Source: Amycolatopsis methanolica 239
GTDB taxonomy: Bacteria > Actinomycetota > Actinomycetes > Mycobacteriales > Pseudonocardiaceae
NCBI RefSeq assembly: GCF_000739085.1
Contig: NZ_CP009110.1
Location: 1,550,001 to 1,614,000 of the forward strand
DNA: 64,000 nucleotides
Reading direction: 5' to 3'
This document shows positions 43,918 through 53,112 of this stretch, piece by piece; positions within the stretch are counted from its first letter, which is position 1, and each line of letters starts with the position of its first letter. Below the pieces are notes generated by a model. The model did not search any database and was not told the origin of the DNA. It worked only from the letters and a program-made list of their open reading frames with translations. The position numbers were made by a program, and so were the translations under genes.

Positions 43918-46047
43918 TTATTCCGCAGGCAGCCACTCGTCGTCGGACGCCACGACCGTCAGCTGCTGCGTCGCGCGCGTCAGTGCGACGTAGAGCACGC
44001 GCCGCCCGGTGAGCGACTCGGTGATCAGCTCGGTCGGCTCGACCAGCACAACGGCGTCGTACTCCAGGCCCTTGGCGTCCAGGCTGCCGACGACCTTGAG
44101 CCGCTCGTCCGCCTGCCCCCGCACCCACGCGCCGACCTCGGCGACGCGGTCCATGGCGCACACCACACCGACCGTGCCCTCGACCGCGTCCAGCAGCTCC
44201 TTCGCCGCCGCCTGCACCGCGCTCTCCACGCTGCCGCGCTCGACCAGCCGCACCTCCGGCTCGATCCCGGTGGTCCGGACCGCGCGCGGCAGCTCGCCCT
44301 CGGCGGCGTGCCCGGCGACCACGCGGGCGGCCAGGTCGAAGATCTCCGCCGAGTTCCGGTAGTTGGTGCGCAGCGTGTAGCGGCGAACCGGGGTGCGCGC
44401 GCCGAACACCTGCGTCCGGGCCTGCGCCGCCTCGTCCGGATCCGGCCACGAGCTCTGCACCGGGTCGCCGACCACCGTCCAGCTGGCGTACTTGCCGCGC
44501 CTGCCGACCATCCGCCACTGCATCGGCGAGAGGTCCTGCGACTCGTCGACCACGATGTGCGAGTACTCGTCGTAGTGCTCCGGCCGGTGCGGCTTGCCCT
44601 GCGAGCCGCGCTCCGGTGGCGCCGCGTCCAGCTCGATCTGCTGCGCCCGGCGGCGGCGCTTGGGCGGCGGGCCGACCAGCACGCGCAGCTCGTCCAGCAA
44701 CGCCACGTCGGCGACCGTCCACTCGCGCTCGCGGTCGGCGAATGACGCGGCCAGCAGGTCGACCTCGGCCGGGGTCAGCACGCCGCGCGCGGCCTTCGTC
44801 AGGCGCCGCGGATCGCCCAGCCACCGCAGGATCTCGGCCGGGTACAGCACCGGCCACCACACCACCAGGAAGCGGTGGAAGTCGATCCGCTCGCCGAGGT
44901 CGTGGATCAGCTCGGCGCGCTCGATCGTGCGGCCGTCGGCGCGCGCGTTCTCCTCGGCGCGATCGGCCAGCGCCTCCAGCAGCGCCTCGGCCGCCCGCAC
45001 GCGCGAGCGGTTCGGCGGCCCGCCGTGGCCGTGCACCTTGCGGCGGACCTTCTCCAGCTCCTTGCGGTTGAGCTTGAGGACGTCGCCCTTGTAGACGATC
45101 CGCATCTCGTCGGGCACGTCCGGCGGGGTGTCGCGCATCGCCTTCGTGAGAACCTTGCGCATCCGCAGCGAGCCCTTGATCGCGGCGAGCGGCGCCGGGT
45201 CCTGCCGGTCGGTGCTGATGCCGTCGAGCACGGCGCCCAGCGCGCGCAGCTCGACGTTCGTCTCGCCCATCGACGGCAGCACGCGCGAGATGTAGTTCGT
45301 GAAGACCCCGGACGGACCGACCACCAGCACTCCGGCCCCGCCGAGCTGGCGGCGGTACCGGTACAGCAGGTAGGCGGCGCGGTGCAGCGCCACGGCGGTC
45401 TTGCCGGTGCCGGGGCCGCCGGTGATCTCCGTGACACCGCGCCACGGCGCCCGGATGACCTCGTCCTGTTCCTTCTGGATGGTCGCGACGATGTCGCGCA
45501 TCTTGTCGCCGCGCGACCGGCCGAGCTCGGCCATCAGCGCGCCCTCGCCGACCACCTGCATGTCGTCGCCGACCGCGTCCGGGATCAGCACGTCGTCGTC
45601 CACGTCGAGCACGGTCTGCCCGGAGCAGCGGATGACGCGGCGGCGCACCACGTCCATCGGCTCCTCGGCGGTGGCCTGGTAGAACGCGGCGGCCGCCGGG
45701 GCGCGCCAGTCGGTCACGAGGTTGTCGAACTCGGCGTCGCGGATGCCGAGGCGGCCGACGTAGATCTTCTCCCCGGTGGTGTGGTCGAGCCGTCCGAAGA
45801 CCAGGCCCTCGTACTCGGCGTCCAGGGTCTGCAGCGTCTGGGTCGCGTGGTGGACCATCATGTCCCGCTCGAACAGCATCGAGGCCTGCTCGAAAACGGC
45901 TTCGCGCTGGGCGCCGTGGCCGATCTCGTAGCCCTTGGCACGCATCGCCTCCGCCTGCGCCCGGAGTTCGGCGAGCCGGGTGTAGACGCGGTCCACGTGG
46001 TGTTGTTCGATGGCGATCTCGGCCCGTCTGACCCGAGGTTCCGACAC
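43918..46047 (-). CDS. helD: HelD-type RNA polymerase-recycling ATPase
   Basis: A 709-residue superfamily 1 helicase-like protein. A coiled-coil N-terminal region (about 1-70) is followed by RLGIRDAEFDNLVTDWRAPAA, typical of HelD. The Walker A motif is GGPGTGKTAVAL, the Walker B region is VVDESQDLSPMQW, and LYVALTRATQQL is motif VI. HelD proteins pull RNA polymerase off DNA; HelR relatives also displace rifamycins. No rifamycin-associated palindrome was found upstream, so this is more likely the housekeeping form. The GTG start follows AGGAG. It is divergent from rsmD. Confidence 0.88.
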   Translation of the reverse strand: MSEPRVRRAEIAIEQHHVDRVYTRLAELRAQAEAMRAKGYEIGHGAQREAVFEQASMLFERDMMVHHATQTLQTLDAEYEGLVFGRLDHTTGEKIYVGRLGIRDAEFDNLVTDWRAPAAAAFYQATAEEPMDVVRRRVIRCSGQTVLDVDDDVLIPDAVGDDMQVVGEGALMAELGRSRGDKMRDIVATIQKEQDEVIRAPWRGVTEITGGPGTGKTAVALHRAAYLLYRYRRQLGGAGVLVVGPSGVFTNYISRVLPSMGETNVELRALGAVLDGISTDRQDPAPLAAIKGSLRMRKVLTKAMRDTPPDVPDEMRIVYKGDVLKLNRKELEKVRRKVHGHGGPPNRSRVRAAEALLEALADRAEENARADGRTIERAELIHDLGERIDFHRFLVVWWPVLYPAEILRWLGDPRRLTKAARGVLTPAEVDLLAASFADREREWTVADVALLDELRVLVGPPPKRRRRAQQIELDAAPPERGSQGKPHRPEHYDEYSHIVVDESQDLSPMQWRMVGRRGKYASWTVVGDPVQSSWPDPDEAAQARTQVFGARTPVRRYTLRTNYRNSAEIFDLAARVVAGHAAEGELPRAVRTTGIEPEVRLVERGSVESAVQAAAKELLDAVEGTVGVVCAMDRVAEVGAWVRGQADERLKVVGSLDAKGLEYDAVVLVEPTELITESLTGRRVLYVALTRATQQLTVVASDDEWLPAE

Positions 46048-46165
46048 GCAGCGCTCCTACAGCTCACTCGCCGGCAACAGGAAGATTGACTCTACGCGTG
46101 CCCCGCGGGCCGTTCACCGGGTCCTGGGCAAAACACCGCGCAGAACACAGCGCGATGATGGGGCT

Positions 46166-46738
46166 GTGACGAGGATCGTGGCCGGGGCGGCGAGCGGGCG
46201 GCGGCTCAAGGTGCCGGCGCAGGGCACGCGGCCGACGTCCGAGCGCGTGCGGGAGGCGTTGTTCAACGCGCTGGAGGCGGCGGGCGAGCTGACCGACGCG
46301 CGGGTGCTGGACCTCTACGCCGGTTCCGGCGCGCTGGGGCTGGAGGCGCTCTCGCGGGGCGCGGCGGACGCGGTGTTCGTCGAGTCCGACCGTCGCGCAG
46401 TGCAGGTCCTCAAGGCCAACGTGACCGCGCTCGGGCTGGGCGGTTCGGTGCGTTCCGGTCCGGTCGAGACGGTGCTGGCACAGCCCGCCGACGAGCCGTT
46501 CCACCTCGTACTGGCCGATCCGCCTTACTCGGTGGGCGCGGAGAAGATCGGCGCGGTGCTGGCCGTGCTGGCCGCGGGCGGGTGGATCGCCGAGGACGGG
46601 CTGGTGATCGTCGAGCGGGCGCTGCGCGACGGCGAACCGGGCTGGCCCGCCGGGTTCGCGCCGGTGCGTACCTCGCGCTACGGCGACACGGCCTTGTACT
46701 GGGCGGAGTACGTCACTTTACCGCGCCACGGCGAGTAG
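46166..46738 (+). CDS. rsmD: 16S rRNA (guanine966-N2)-methyltransferase
   Basis: A 190-residue SAM methyltransferase. The N-terminal TRIVAGAASGRRLKVP, RPTSERVREALFNAL, the SAM loop VLDLYAGSGALGLEALSRGA and the catalytic LADPPYS are all RsmD signatures. It methylates G966 of 16S rRNA in the 30S subunit. GTG at 46166 gives the expected N-terminus. coaD follows after 20 bases, the usual bacterial pairing (Rv2966c-Rv2965c). Confidence 0.95.
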   Translation: MTRIVAGAASGRRLKVPAQGTRPTSERVREALFNALEAAGELTDARVLDLYAGSGALGLEALSRGAADAVFVESDRRAVQVLKANVTALGLGGSVRSGPVETVLAQPADEPFHLVLADPPYSVGAEKIGAVLAVLAAGGWIAEDGLVIVERALRDGEPGWPAGFAPVRTSRYGDTALYWAEYVTLPRHGE

Positions 46739-46758
46739 AGCTTGATAGCGTCCGCCAC

Positions 46759-47241
46759 ATGCGGCGTGCGGTGTGTCCAGGCTCCTACGACCCGGTGACC
46801 AACGGCCACCTCGACATCATCGAGCGGGCGGCGAAGCTGTTCGACGAGGTCGTGGTCGCGGTCATGATCAACAAGTCCAAGAAGGGCATGTTCACCATCG
46901 ACGAGCGGCTGGAGATGCTGCGGGAGATCACCGCGCACCTGCCGAACGTGCGCGTCGATTCGTGGCACGGGCTGCTGGTGGACTACTGCAGGCAGCACGA
47001 CATCGCGGCGATCGCCAAGGGCCTGCGCTCGGTCAGCGACTTCGACTACGAGCTGCAGATGGCGCAGATGAACCGCGAGCTCTCCGGGGTCGAGACCCTG
47101 CTGATGTCGAACAACCCGGCCTACGGCTTCGTGTCCAGCTCGCTGGTCAAGGAGGTCGCCACCTACGGCGGCGACGTGAAGAACCTGGTGCCGGACGTGG
47201 TCTTCGAGCGGCTCACCGCGAAACTGGCCGAACGCGCCTGA
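46759..47241 (+). CDS. coaD: Phosphopantetheine adenylyltransferase
   Basis: A 160-residue nucleotidyltransferase catalysing the penultimate step of coenzyme A synthesis. It starts MRRAVCPGSYDPVTNGHLDII, with the T/HxGH-type motif TNGH, and has the ISSTxxR-equivalent segment YGFVSSSLVKEVA. Length is exactly the family's. ATG at 46759, downstream of rsmD in one unit. Confidence 0.96.
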   Translation: MRRAVCPGSYDPVTNGHLDIIERAAKLFDEVVVAVMINKSKKGMFTIDERLEMLREITAHLPNVRVDSWHGLLVDYCRQHDIAAIAKGLRSVSDFDYELQMAQMNRELSGVETLLMSNNPAYGFVSSSLVKEVATYGGDVKNLVPDVVFERLTAKLAERA

Positions 47242-47324
47242 TCGGGCGACGACTTTCGTCGGGACTTCGGGCGCGTTCACCTGACGGCCCCCTTCAGGTA
47301 ACGCGTCCGGGTTACGGTCCGAAA

Positions 47325-47747
47325 ATGACCAACATCACGAAGTCCCGGGTCGCCGGTGCGCTGCTCGCGGTCGTCCTCACGTTGTTCACCGGGTTCGGCC
47401 TGGCCACTCCCGCCTCGGCCGCGCCGGTGTCCGCCACGCAGGCCGAGTGCGGCGACACCTCCGGCTTCACGGTGGTCGCGCTGTCGTCGCTGCCCGCCGA
47501 GGCCACCGACACCTACGAGCTGATCCAGCGGGGCGGCCCGTACCCGTACGAGCAGGACGGGACGGTCTTCCAGAACCGCGAGGGCCTGCTGCCGGACTGC
47601 GCGAGCGGCTACTACCACGAGTACACCGTGGAGACGCCCGGCAGCGACGACCGCGGCGCGCGGCGAATCGTCACCGGCTCGGCGGGGGAGTACTTCTACA
47701 CCGGCGACCACTACGCGAGCTTCGACCTGGTGGACGTGAATTCCTGA
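47325..47747 (+). CDS. Secreted guanyl-specific ribonuclease (RNase Sa/T1 type)
   Basis: A 140-residue exported RNase. Signal peptide residues 1-33 (ATPASAAP). The mature part aligns with streptomycete RNase Sa: SSLPAEATDTYELI, YPYEQDGTVFQNRE, YYHEYTVETPG, RGARRIVTG and YYTGDHYASF-like. Catalytic residues by alignment are Glu99, Arg114 and His129. Two Cys (42 and 92) can pair, but the second sits at a different place from RNase Sa. It cleaves RNA after G. No barstar-like inhibitor gene is adjacent, as expected if the enzyme is exported before folding. Confidence 0.9.
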   Translation: MTNITKSRVAGALLAVVLTLFTGFGLATPASAAPVSATQAECGDTSGFTVVALSSLPAEATDTYELIQRGGPYPYEQDGTVFQNREGLLPDCASGYYHEYTVETPGSDDRGARRIVTGSAGEYFYTGDHYASFDLVDVNS

Positions 47748-47853
47748 CAGTTCCCCTTGACACGCCCGGTAACTCAGCGCTCCCGCCGTTTCACGCGAGA
47801 AGCGGGCAGACTTGTGGTCAAGCCGGATGGGAAAGGCCACCTAGGGAGTCGCT

Positions 47854-48576
47854 GTGTACCGGGTGTTCGAGGCGCTGGACGAGCTCGTCACGATCGTGGA
47901 AGAGGCACGTGGGGTGCCGATGACGTCCAGCTGCGTGGTTCCCCGCGGGGATGTCCTCGAACTGCTCGACGACGTGCGCGACGCGCTGCCCCGCGAGGTC
48001 GACGACGCGCAGGACGTGCTCGACCAGCGGGACGAGCTGATCAACAAGGCGCGTCACCAGGCCGAGACGACGGTCGGCGACGCCAACGCCGAGGCCGAGC
48101 GGGTCACCTCCGAGGCCGCCGCCGAGGCCGAGCGGATGATCGCCGACGCGCAGGCGCGCGCCGAGCAGGTCCTGGCCGACGCGCGCGCCGAGGCCGAGCG
48201 GATGATCGCCGCGGGCCAGGCCGAGTACCACAACCTCACCGAGCGGGCCCGCGCCGAGGCCGAGCGCATGATGCAGGCCGGCCGCGACGCCTACGAGCGC
48301 GCCGTCGAGGACGGCCGCCACGAGCAGTCCAGGCTGGTGTCCCAGACCGAGGTCGTGCAGGCCGCGCACGCTGAGTCCGCGCGCATCGTGGACGAGGCCC
48401 ACGCCGAGGCCGACCGGCAGCGCGCCGACTGCGACGCCTACGTCGACGGCAAGCTCGCCGAGTTCTCCGAGCTGCTGTCCACCACGCTGCGGACGGTCGA
48501 CTCCGGCCGCAACCACCTGCGCGCCCCGTCCGGCCTCGGTCAGCGCCCCACACCGCTGTACGACTTCCAGCCCTGA
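47854..48576 (+). CDS. sepIVA: SepIVA-like DivIVA-domain coiled-coil protein
   Basis: A 240-residue cytoplasmic protein. The N-terminal YRVFEALDELVTIVEEARGVPM is a DivIVA-like domain. Residues 55-190 form a long coiled coil of AEAER-type heptads, and the tail ends PTPLYDFQP. It corresponds to Rv2927c/SepIVA, which in mycobacteria acts in septation and regulates peptidoglycan-precursor enzymes (family knowledge). GTG start. Position before DUF177-rpmF-rnc-mutM matches M. tuberculosis. Confidence 0.88.
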   Translation: MYRVFEALDELVTIVEEARGVPMTSSCVVPRGDVLELLDDVRDALPREVDDAQDVLDQRDELINKARHQAETTVGDANAEAERVTSEAAAEAERMIADAQARAEQVLADARAEAERMIAAGQAEYHNLTERARAEAERMMQAGRDAYERAVEDGRHEQSRLVSQTEVVQAAHAESARIVDEAHAEADRQRADCDAYVDGKLAEFSELLSTTLRTVDSGRNHLRAPSGLGQRPTPLYDFQP

Positions 48577-48632
48577 TCGGGTGGAGGCGTAGAGTGGTGG
48601 GGTTGCCTTCCGCCCCTCTACTCAACGGACCG

Positions 48633-49220
48633 ATGTCTCAGCAGAATGACACCCCCGACGTCCGCAACCCGTGGATCGTCGACACCCGTGAGCTGGGCCG
48701 GCGCGCCGGCCTGAGCCGGACCATCCAGCGCACGGCGCCCACCGCCGTCGAGTGGGGCGTGCCCGATGTGATCGTGGTGCCGAAGGGCGCCGAGGTCGAG
48801 CTGGACCTGCTGCTCGAGTCGGTGGTCGAGGGCGTGCTGGTCACCGGCTCCGCCGCGGTGCGGACCACCGGCGCGTGCTCCCGTTGCCTCGACCCGATCG
48901 ACGACGAGGCCGAGGTCGAGCTCACCGAGCTGTTCGCCTACCCCGACTCGACCACGGACGAGACGACCGACGAGGACGAGGTCATGCGCCTCGTCGACGA
49001 CCGGATCGACCTCGAACCGCTGGTCCGCGACGCCGTCGTGCTGGCGCTGCCGCAGGTCCCGCTCTGCCGCGAGGACTGCCAGGGGCTGTGCCCCGATTGC
49101 GGCGGGAAGTGGGCCGATCTCGAGCCCGGACACGGGCATGAGACGATAGACCCTCGGTGGGCCGCGCTGGTCGAGCGTTTCGACGACTCGTCCTCCGGCG
49201 GGCCCGGCCGGCAAGCCTGA
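48633..49220 (+). CDS. DUF177/YceD-family protein
   Basis: A 195-residue protein of the YceD family, which nearly always precedes rpmF and is linked to 23S rRNA accumulation. TGACSRCLDPI and the C-terminal CREDCQGLCPDCGG hold Cys pairs likely to bind zinc, with an acidic loop (DSTTDETTDEDE) in the middle. ATG at 48633. It is followed by rpmF, then rnc, probably in one operon. Confidence 0.92.
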   Translation: MSQQNDTPDVRNPWIVDTRELGRRAGLSRTIQRTAPTAVEWGVPDVIVVPKGAEVELDLLLESVVEGVLVTGSAAVRTTGACSRCLDPIDDEAEVELTELFAYPDSTTDETTDEDEVMRLVDDRIDLEPLVRDAVVLALPQVPLCREDCQGLCPDCGGKWADLEPGHGHETIDPRWAALVERFDDSSSGGPGRQA

Positions 49221-49296
49221 CGGGCATCAGCTCGTAAGCACCTGAGTAAGCACGCTCGCGCCCGCGTGAGCGAACCGTGGATGAGGAGATTCAGTC

Positions 49297-49479
49297 GTGG
49301 CCGTCCCGAAGCGGAAGATGTCGCGCTCCAACACGCGCCACCGTCGTGCGCAGTGGAAGGCGACGCCCGTGCAGCTGGTGCCCTGCCAGAACCGGGCCTG
49401 CCGTCAGCCGAAGCCGCAGCACGTGGCCTGCCCGACCTGCGGCCAGTACGACGGTCGTCAGGTCGTCGAGCCCGCCTGA
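49297..49479 (+). CDS. rpmF: 50S ribosomal protein L32
   Basis: A 60-residue ribosomal protein. [19 protein letters not shown] is the L32 N-terminus. Cysteines in VPCQNRAC and ACPTCG form the zinc site. The GTG start is preceded by AGGAG. The stop is 14 bases before the rnc start. Confidence 0.97.
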   Translation: MAVPKRKMSRSNTRHRRAQWKATPVQLVPCQNRACRQPKPQHVACPTCGQYDGRQVVEPA

Positions 49480-49493
49480 GGTCGCTGACCAGT

Positions 49494-50234
49494 ATGGGGG
49501 GCAGGTCGAGATCGGGAGGGCCGGCCGCCGACCCGAAACCGTTGCTCGAAGCGCTCGGCGTCGAACTCGACGCCGAGCTGCTCACGCTGGCGCTCACCCA
49601 CCGCTCGTACGCCTACGAGAACGGTGGGTTGCCGCCGAACGAGCGGCTCGAGTTCCTCGGTGACGCCGTGCTCGGTCTGGTCGTCACCGACCACCTGTAC
49701 CGCGCGCACCCCGAGCTGCCGGAGGGGCAGCTCGCGAAGCTGCGGGCCAGTGTGGTCAACATGCACGCCCTGGCCGGGGTCGCGCGGGGGCTGGGCCCCG
49801 GCGGGCTCGGCGCGCACCTGCTCCTCGGCAAGGGCGAGGAGCTCACCGGTGGCCGTGACAAGGCGAGCATCCTCGCCGATGGTCTGGAGGCCGTGATCGG
49901 TGCGGCGTACCTGGCGCACGGCATCGATGCGGCCCGCGCGCTGGTGCACCGGCTGTTCGACGCGCTGCTGGCGGAGGCGCCGCTGCGCGGGGCCGGGCTG
50001 GACTGGAAGACGAGCCTGCAGGAGCTGACGGCGTCGGCCGGGCTGGGTGTGCCGGAGTACAAGGTGGAGGACACCGGGCCGGACCACCGCAAGGAGTTCA
50101 GCGCCACGGTGCTGGTCGCCGGCCGTGACTTCGGCAACGGCAACGGCACCACGAAGAAGGAAGCTGAGCAGAAGGCCGCCGAGACCGCTTGGCGTGCCCT
50201 CTCGGAGGAGCTGAAGCCCGAGGGCTCCGAGTAG
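49494..50234 (+). CDS. rnc: Ribonuclease III
   Basis: A 246-residue double-strand-specific endonuclease that processes rRNA precursors. The catalytic signature [15 protein letters not shown] is in the N-terminal domain, with [12 protein letters not shown] holding the second acidic site. A double-stranded RNA-binding domain follows from about residue 170 ([12 protein letters not shown], ending [13 protein letters not shown]). ATG at 49494; the ribosome site GAGG overlaps the rpmF stop. A hairpin ends the unit. Confidence 0.95.
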   Translation: MGGRSRSGGPAADPKPLLEALGVELDAELLTLALTHRSYAYENGGLPPNERLEFLGDAVLGLVVTDHLYRAHPELPEGQLAKLRASVVNMHALAGVARGLGPGGLGAHLLLGKGEELTGGRDKASILADGLEAVIGAAYLAHGIDAARALVHRLFDALLAEAPLRGAGLDWKTSLQELTASAGLGVPEYKVEDTGPDHRKEFSATVLVAGRDFGNGNGTTKKEAEQKAAETAWRALSEELKPEGSE

Positions 50235-50243
50235 CTCTCGGCA

Positions 50244-50285
50244 CGAAAGCCGGGTCGCCGTCATGATGCGGTGGCCCGGCTTTCG
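50244..50285 (+). terminator. Hairpin after rnc
   Basis: A 17-bp stem with two mismatches pairs 50244-50260 with 50269-50285, starting 9 bases after the rnc stop codon. Only a short T run follows. Confidence 0.7.
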
Positions 50286-50625
50286 TCATTTCCGGGCCCT
50301 CACCGACCAGGCGCGCCACGCCCGGGGCAGCCGCTTCGGCAGGCTCGCCGCGCGGGGCGGCTGATCTGCTGCCCGGAACAGAAAATTGGCCGCCGGGAGT
50401 GGCCATCTCGCTGCCGGAAGTAGCCACCCGCGACCGGGAGCGGGCGACTCGCCGAGCCGGGTGGGCATAGAAGTGCCGGCCGGTGTGTTTGCGCTTCCGG
50501 GCGTTGTGTCCGCCGCGCCCGTGCCGGGCGTCGAGTGGCCAAGGCACCGGAAGTCACGGTCCGTCGTCGGAGTGCGACCCGGACGGACGTCGGGAACTGT
50601 CGGGGGGCGTGGATAGGGTGGTGTG
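50286..50625. other. Intergenic region between rnc and mutM
   Basis: About 340 bases with no credible gene. A degenerate minisatellite occupies about 50385-50455. The rest is GC-rich sequence leading to the mutM promoter. Confidence 0.5.
50385..50455. repeat. Degenerate 22-24-base minisatellite
   Basis: On the minus strand about three imperfect units of the form GAGATGGCCACTCCCGGC follow each other: GAGATGGCCACTCCCGG, GGGTGGCTACTTCCGG and GCGAGTCGCCCGCTCCCGG. A looser resemblance occurs at about 63560-63620 near the right edge. These look like small intergenic repeats that decay after insertion. Confidence 0.5.
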
Positions 50626-51489
50626 GTGCCGGAGCTTCCCGAAGTAGAAGTGGTGCGCCGCGGGCTGCAGGCCCACGTGGCGGGCCGCGGGATCGCCCGC
50701 GTCGAGGTGCTGCACCCCCGCGCGATCCGCCGCCACGAGCTGGGCCCCGAGGACTTCACCGGCCGGCTCGCCGGGGCGCGCGTCGAGGCGGCGCGGCGCC
50801 GTGGCAAGTACCTGTGGCTGGAGCTGTCGGACAAGGAAGCGATCCTCGCGCACCTGGGCATGAGCGGCCAGATGCTCGTGCAGCCCGAGGGCGCCCCCGA
50901 CGAAAAGCACCTGCGCGTCCGCATCCGGTTCGACGACGGCGGCCCCGAGCTGCGGTTCGTCGACCAGCGGACCTTCGGCGGCCTCGCGCTGGCCGACCTC
51001 GTCACCTCCGACGGGACGCTCCTGCCCGCCCCGATCGCGCATATCGCCCGCGATCCGATGGACCCGGCGTTCGACCCGGCCCAGGCGGTCAAGGCCCTGC
51101 GCTCCCGCCGCACCGAGATCAAGCGCGCGCTGCTCGACCAGACCCTGGTGTCCGGGGTCGGCAACATCTACGCCGACGAGTCGCTCTGGCGCGCCCGGCT
51201 GCACTGGGCCCGCTCCACCGAGAAGCTCACCCGCGCCCAGGGCGCGGCCGTCCTCGAAGCAGCCACCGAGGTGATGACCGAGGCGCTCCAGGCCGGTGGC
51301 ACGTCGTTCGACGCGCTGTACGTCAACGTCAACGGCCAGTCCGGCTACTTCGACCGCTCGCTGAACGTCTACGGCCAGGGCGACCGCCCCTGCCGCCGCT
51401 GCGGCACGCCCATCCGCCGTGAGCCGTTCATGAACCGGTCGTCCTACTTCTGCCCGCGCTGCCAGCCCCGGCCGCGCCGCTCCTCCTGA
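50626..51489 (+). CDS. mutM: Formamidopyrimidine-DNA glycosylase
   Basis: A 287-residue bifunctional glycosylase/AP lyase removing 8-oxoguanine. GTG at 50626 is chosen because catalysis needs Pro as the first residue after Met ([10 protein letters not shown]); a GTG one codon upstream would block it. The H2TH region is [15 protein letters not shown], and the C-terminal zinc finger has CRRCGTPI and CPRCQ. It is downstream of rnc as in M. tuberculosis (Rv2925c-Rv2924c) and is followed by idi after 18 bases. Confidence 0.96.
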   Translation: MPELPEVEVVRRGLQAHVAGRGIARVEVLHPRAIRRHELGPEDFTGRLAGARVEAARRRGKYLWLELSDKEAILAHLGMSGQMLVQPEGAPDEKHLRVRIRFDDGGPELRFVDQRTFGGLALADLVTSDGTLLPAPIAHIARDPMDPAFDPAQAVKALRSRRTEIKRALLDQTLVSGVGNIYADESLWRARLHWARSTEKLTRAQGAAVLEAATEVMTEALQAGGTSFDALYVNVNGQSGYFDRSLNVYGQGDRPCRRCGTPIRREPFMNRSSYFCPRCQPRPRRSS

Positions 51490-51507
51490 CACCGGAAGGC
51501 AGGTCAC

Positions 51508-52053
51508 GTGGCCCAGGAAGAACTCGTGGTGCTGCTCGACGAGCGCTTCGACCCCGTCGGCACAGCGCCGAAGCGCACGGTGCACGACGCGCACACCCCG
51601 CTGCACCTGGCGTTTTCCTGCTACGTCTTCGACCGCGCCGGCCGCGTGCTGCTGACCCGGCGCGCGATCGGCAAGAAGACGTGGCCGGGGGTCTGGACCA
51701 ACTCGTTCTGCGGCCACCCCGGCCCTGGCGAGGACATGGCGGAGGCCATCGCGCGGCGCGCGAAGCAGGAGCTGGGCCTGGAGGTCACCGGTCTGCGGAA
51801 GGTGCTGCCGGACTTCCGCTACACGGCGATGGACGCGGGCGGCGTGGTGGAGAACGAGTTCTGCCCCGTGTGGGTGGCCGAGGCCGACGCCGACCCGCTG
51901 CCCGAGCCGGACGAGGTGTGCGAGTGGCGTTGGTCGGCCTGGACCGACCTGGTGGAGAGCATGAGCCGCACGCCGTTCGTGTTCAGCCCGTGGTCGCAGC
52001 TGCAGGTCCCGCGGCTCGCGGAAACTCTTTCGGCGGGGGCAACACAGCGGTAA
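51508..52053 (+). CDS. idi: Isopentenyl-diphosphate delta-isomerase, type I
   Basis: A 181-residue Nudix-fold isomerase interconverting isopentenyl and dimethylallyl diphosphate. The catalytic Cys is in TNSFCGHPGPGE, and the catalytic Glu region is VENEFCPVW. The GTG at 51508 follows GGAAGGCAGG. It supplies isoprenoid units for menaquinone and undecaprenyl carriers. No carotenoid genes are adjacent. Confidence 0.94.
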   Translation: MAQEELVVLLDERFDPVGTAPKRTVHDAHTPLHLAFSCYVFDRAGRVLLTRRAIGKKTWPGVWTNSFCGHPGPGEDMAEAIARRAKQELGLEVTGLRKVLPDFRYTAMDAGGVVENEFCPVWVAEADADPLPEPDEVCEWRWSAWTDLVESMSRTPFVFSPWSQLQVPRLAETLSAGATQR

Positions 52054-52076
52054 CAGCTGGCTGGTGGGCTTGCCGG

Positions 52077-53057
52077 GTGCGTTCCCCGGACACCGCGCTC
52101 ACCGGGATCGGCCCGGACACGTTCGACCTGCGCCACCGCACCATCCACGGCTACCGGCGCGCATACCGCATGGCAGGCAGCGGTCCCGCGTTGCTGTTCG
52201 TCCACGGCATCGGCGACGACTCGTCCACCTGGCTGGACGTGCTCGCGTCACTGACCAGGGACTACACGGTGATCGCGCCGGACCTGCTCGGCCACGGCGG
52301 CTCGGACAAGCCGCGCGCCGACTACTCGGTGGCCGCCTACGCGTGCGGGATGCGGGACCTGCTGGCCACGCTCGACGTCGACCGGGTGACCGTGATCGGC
52401 CACTCGCTTGGCGGTGGCGTGGCGATGCAGTTCGCCTACCAGTTCCCGGAACGCTGCGAGCGGCTGGCCCTGGTCAGCTCCGGCGGCGTCGGCGCGGGCG
52501 TGCACCCGCTGCTGCGGCTCGCGGCCGCGCCGGGCGCCGAGCTGGTGCTGCCCCTGCTCGGCACCCTGCCGGTGCGGGAAGCGTTGCGGCGCTTCCAAAG
52601 CGTGCTCAAGGGCGGCGGCGGGTTCGGGCTGGGCGAGGACCTCGACTACGTCGTCGGCAAGTACGTGCGGCTCGCGGAATCGACCAGCAGGCAGGCGTTC
52701 CTGCGCACACTGCGCGCGGTCGTGGACTGGCGCGGGCAGGTGGTGAACATGCTCGACCGCTGCTACCTCACCGAGGGCATTCCGACGTTGCTCGTGTGGG
52801 GGACGCGGGACCACGTCGTGCCGAGCGCGCACGCGCTGGTCGCCCACGGCGCGATGCCGGGCAACAGGCTGGAGATCTTCGAGGGGGCGGGGCATTTTCC
52901 GCACCACACCGAGCCGCAGCGTTTCCTGGCCGTCCCGCGCGACTTCCTCACCACGACCGCGCCAGCTCAGCACGACGTGCGCCGGTGGCGGCACCTGCTG
53001 CGCACGGGCCGGAGAACAAACCCCGGCCCGGAACTGGGCGTGTCGAGCGGCACCTGA
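52077..53057 (+). CDS. Alpha/beta-fold hydrolase
   Basis: A 326-residue serine hydrolase. LLFVHGIGDDSSTW is the oxyanion loop, VIGHSLGGGVAM the nucleophile elbow, WGTRDHVVPSAH the acid, and EGAGHFPHHTEPQRF the catalytic His. No signal peptide. The substrate is unknown; similarity is to esterase/haloperoxidase-type hydrolases. GTG at 52077 is the best available start but has a weak ribosome site. It begins 23 bases after idi. Confidence 0.82.
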   Translation: MRSPDTALTGIGPDTFDLRHRTIHGYRRAYRMAGSGPALLFVHGIGDDSSTWLDVLASLTRDYTVIAPDLLGHGGSDKPRADYSVAAYACGMRDLLATLDVDRVTVIGHSLGGGVAMQFAYQFPERCERLALVSSGGVGAGVHPLLRLAAAPGAELVLPLLGTLPVREALRRFQSVLKGGGGFGLGEDLDYVVGKYVRLAESTSRQAFLRTLRAVVDWRGQVVNMLDRCYLTEGIPTLLVWGTRDHVVPSAHALVAHGAMPGNRLEIFEGAGHFPHHTEPQRFLAVPRDFLTTTAPAQHDVRRWRHLLRTGRRTNPGPELGVSSGT

Positions 53058-53064
53058 ACGGGGA

Positions 53065-53100
53065 AGAGCCCCGAACCCAGGGGGTGGGGCTCGGGGCTCT
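53065..53100. terminator. Bidirectional terminator between convergent genes
   Basis: A 14-bp stem with one mismatch pairs AGAGCCCCGAACCC (53065-53078) with GGGCTCGGGGCTCT (53087-53100). It lies exactly between the hydrolase stop and the stop of the leftward GSP17M-like gene. Confidence 0.75.
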
Positions 53101-53112
53101 GGTCGGGGTGAC

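Noticed and set aside
43817..45445. N-terminal extension of the glutamate-binding protein into the upstream helicase region
   Set aside because: The extension is antisense-type or off-frame reading of the HelD gene. The lipoprotein signal defines the true start near 43804.
46048..46165. Rifamycin-associated element upstream of the HelD-type gene
   Set aside because: No GGGGCTTGC...GCAAGCCCC-type palindrome is present in the divergent gap.
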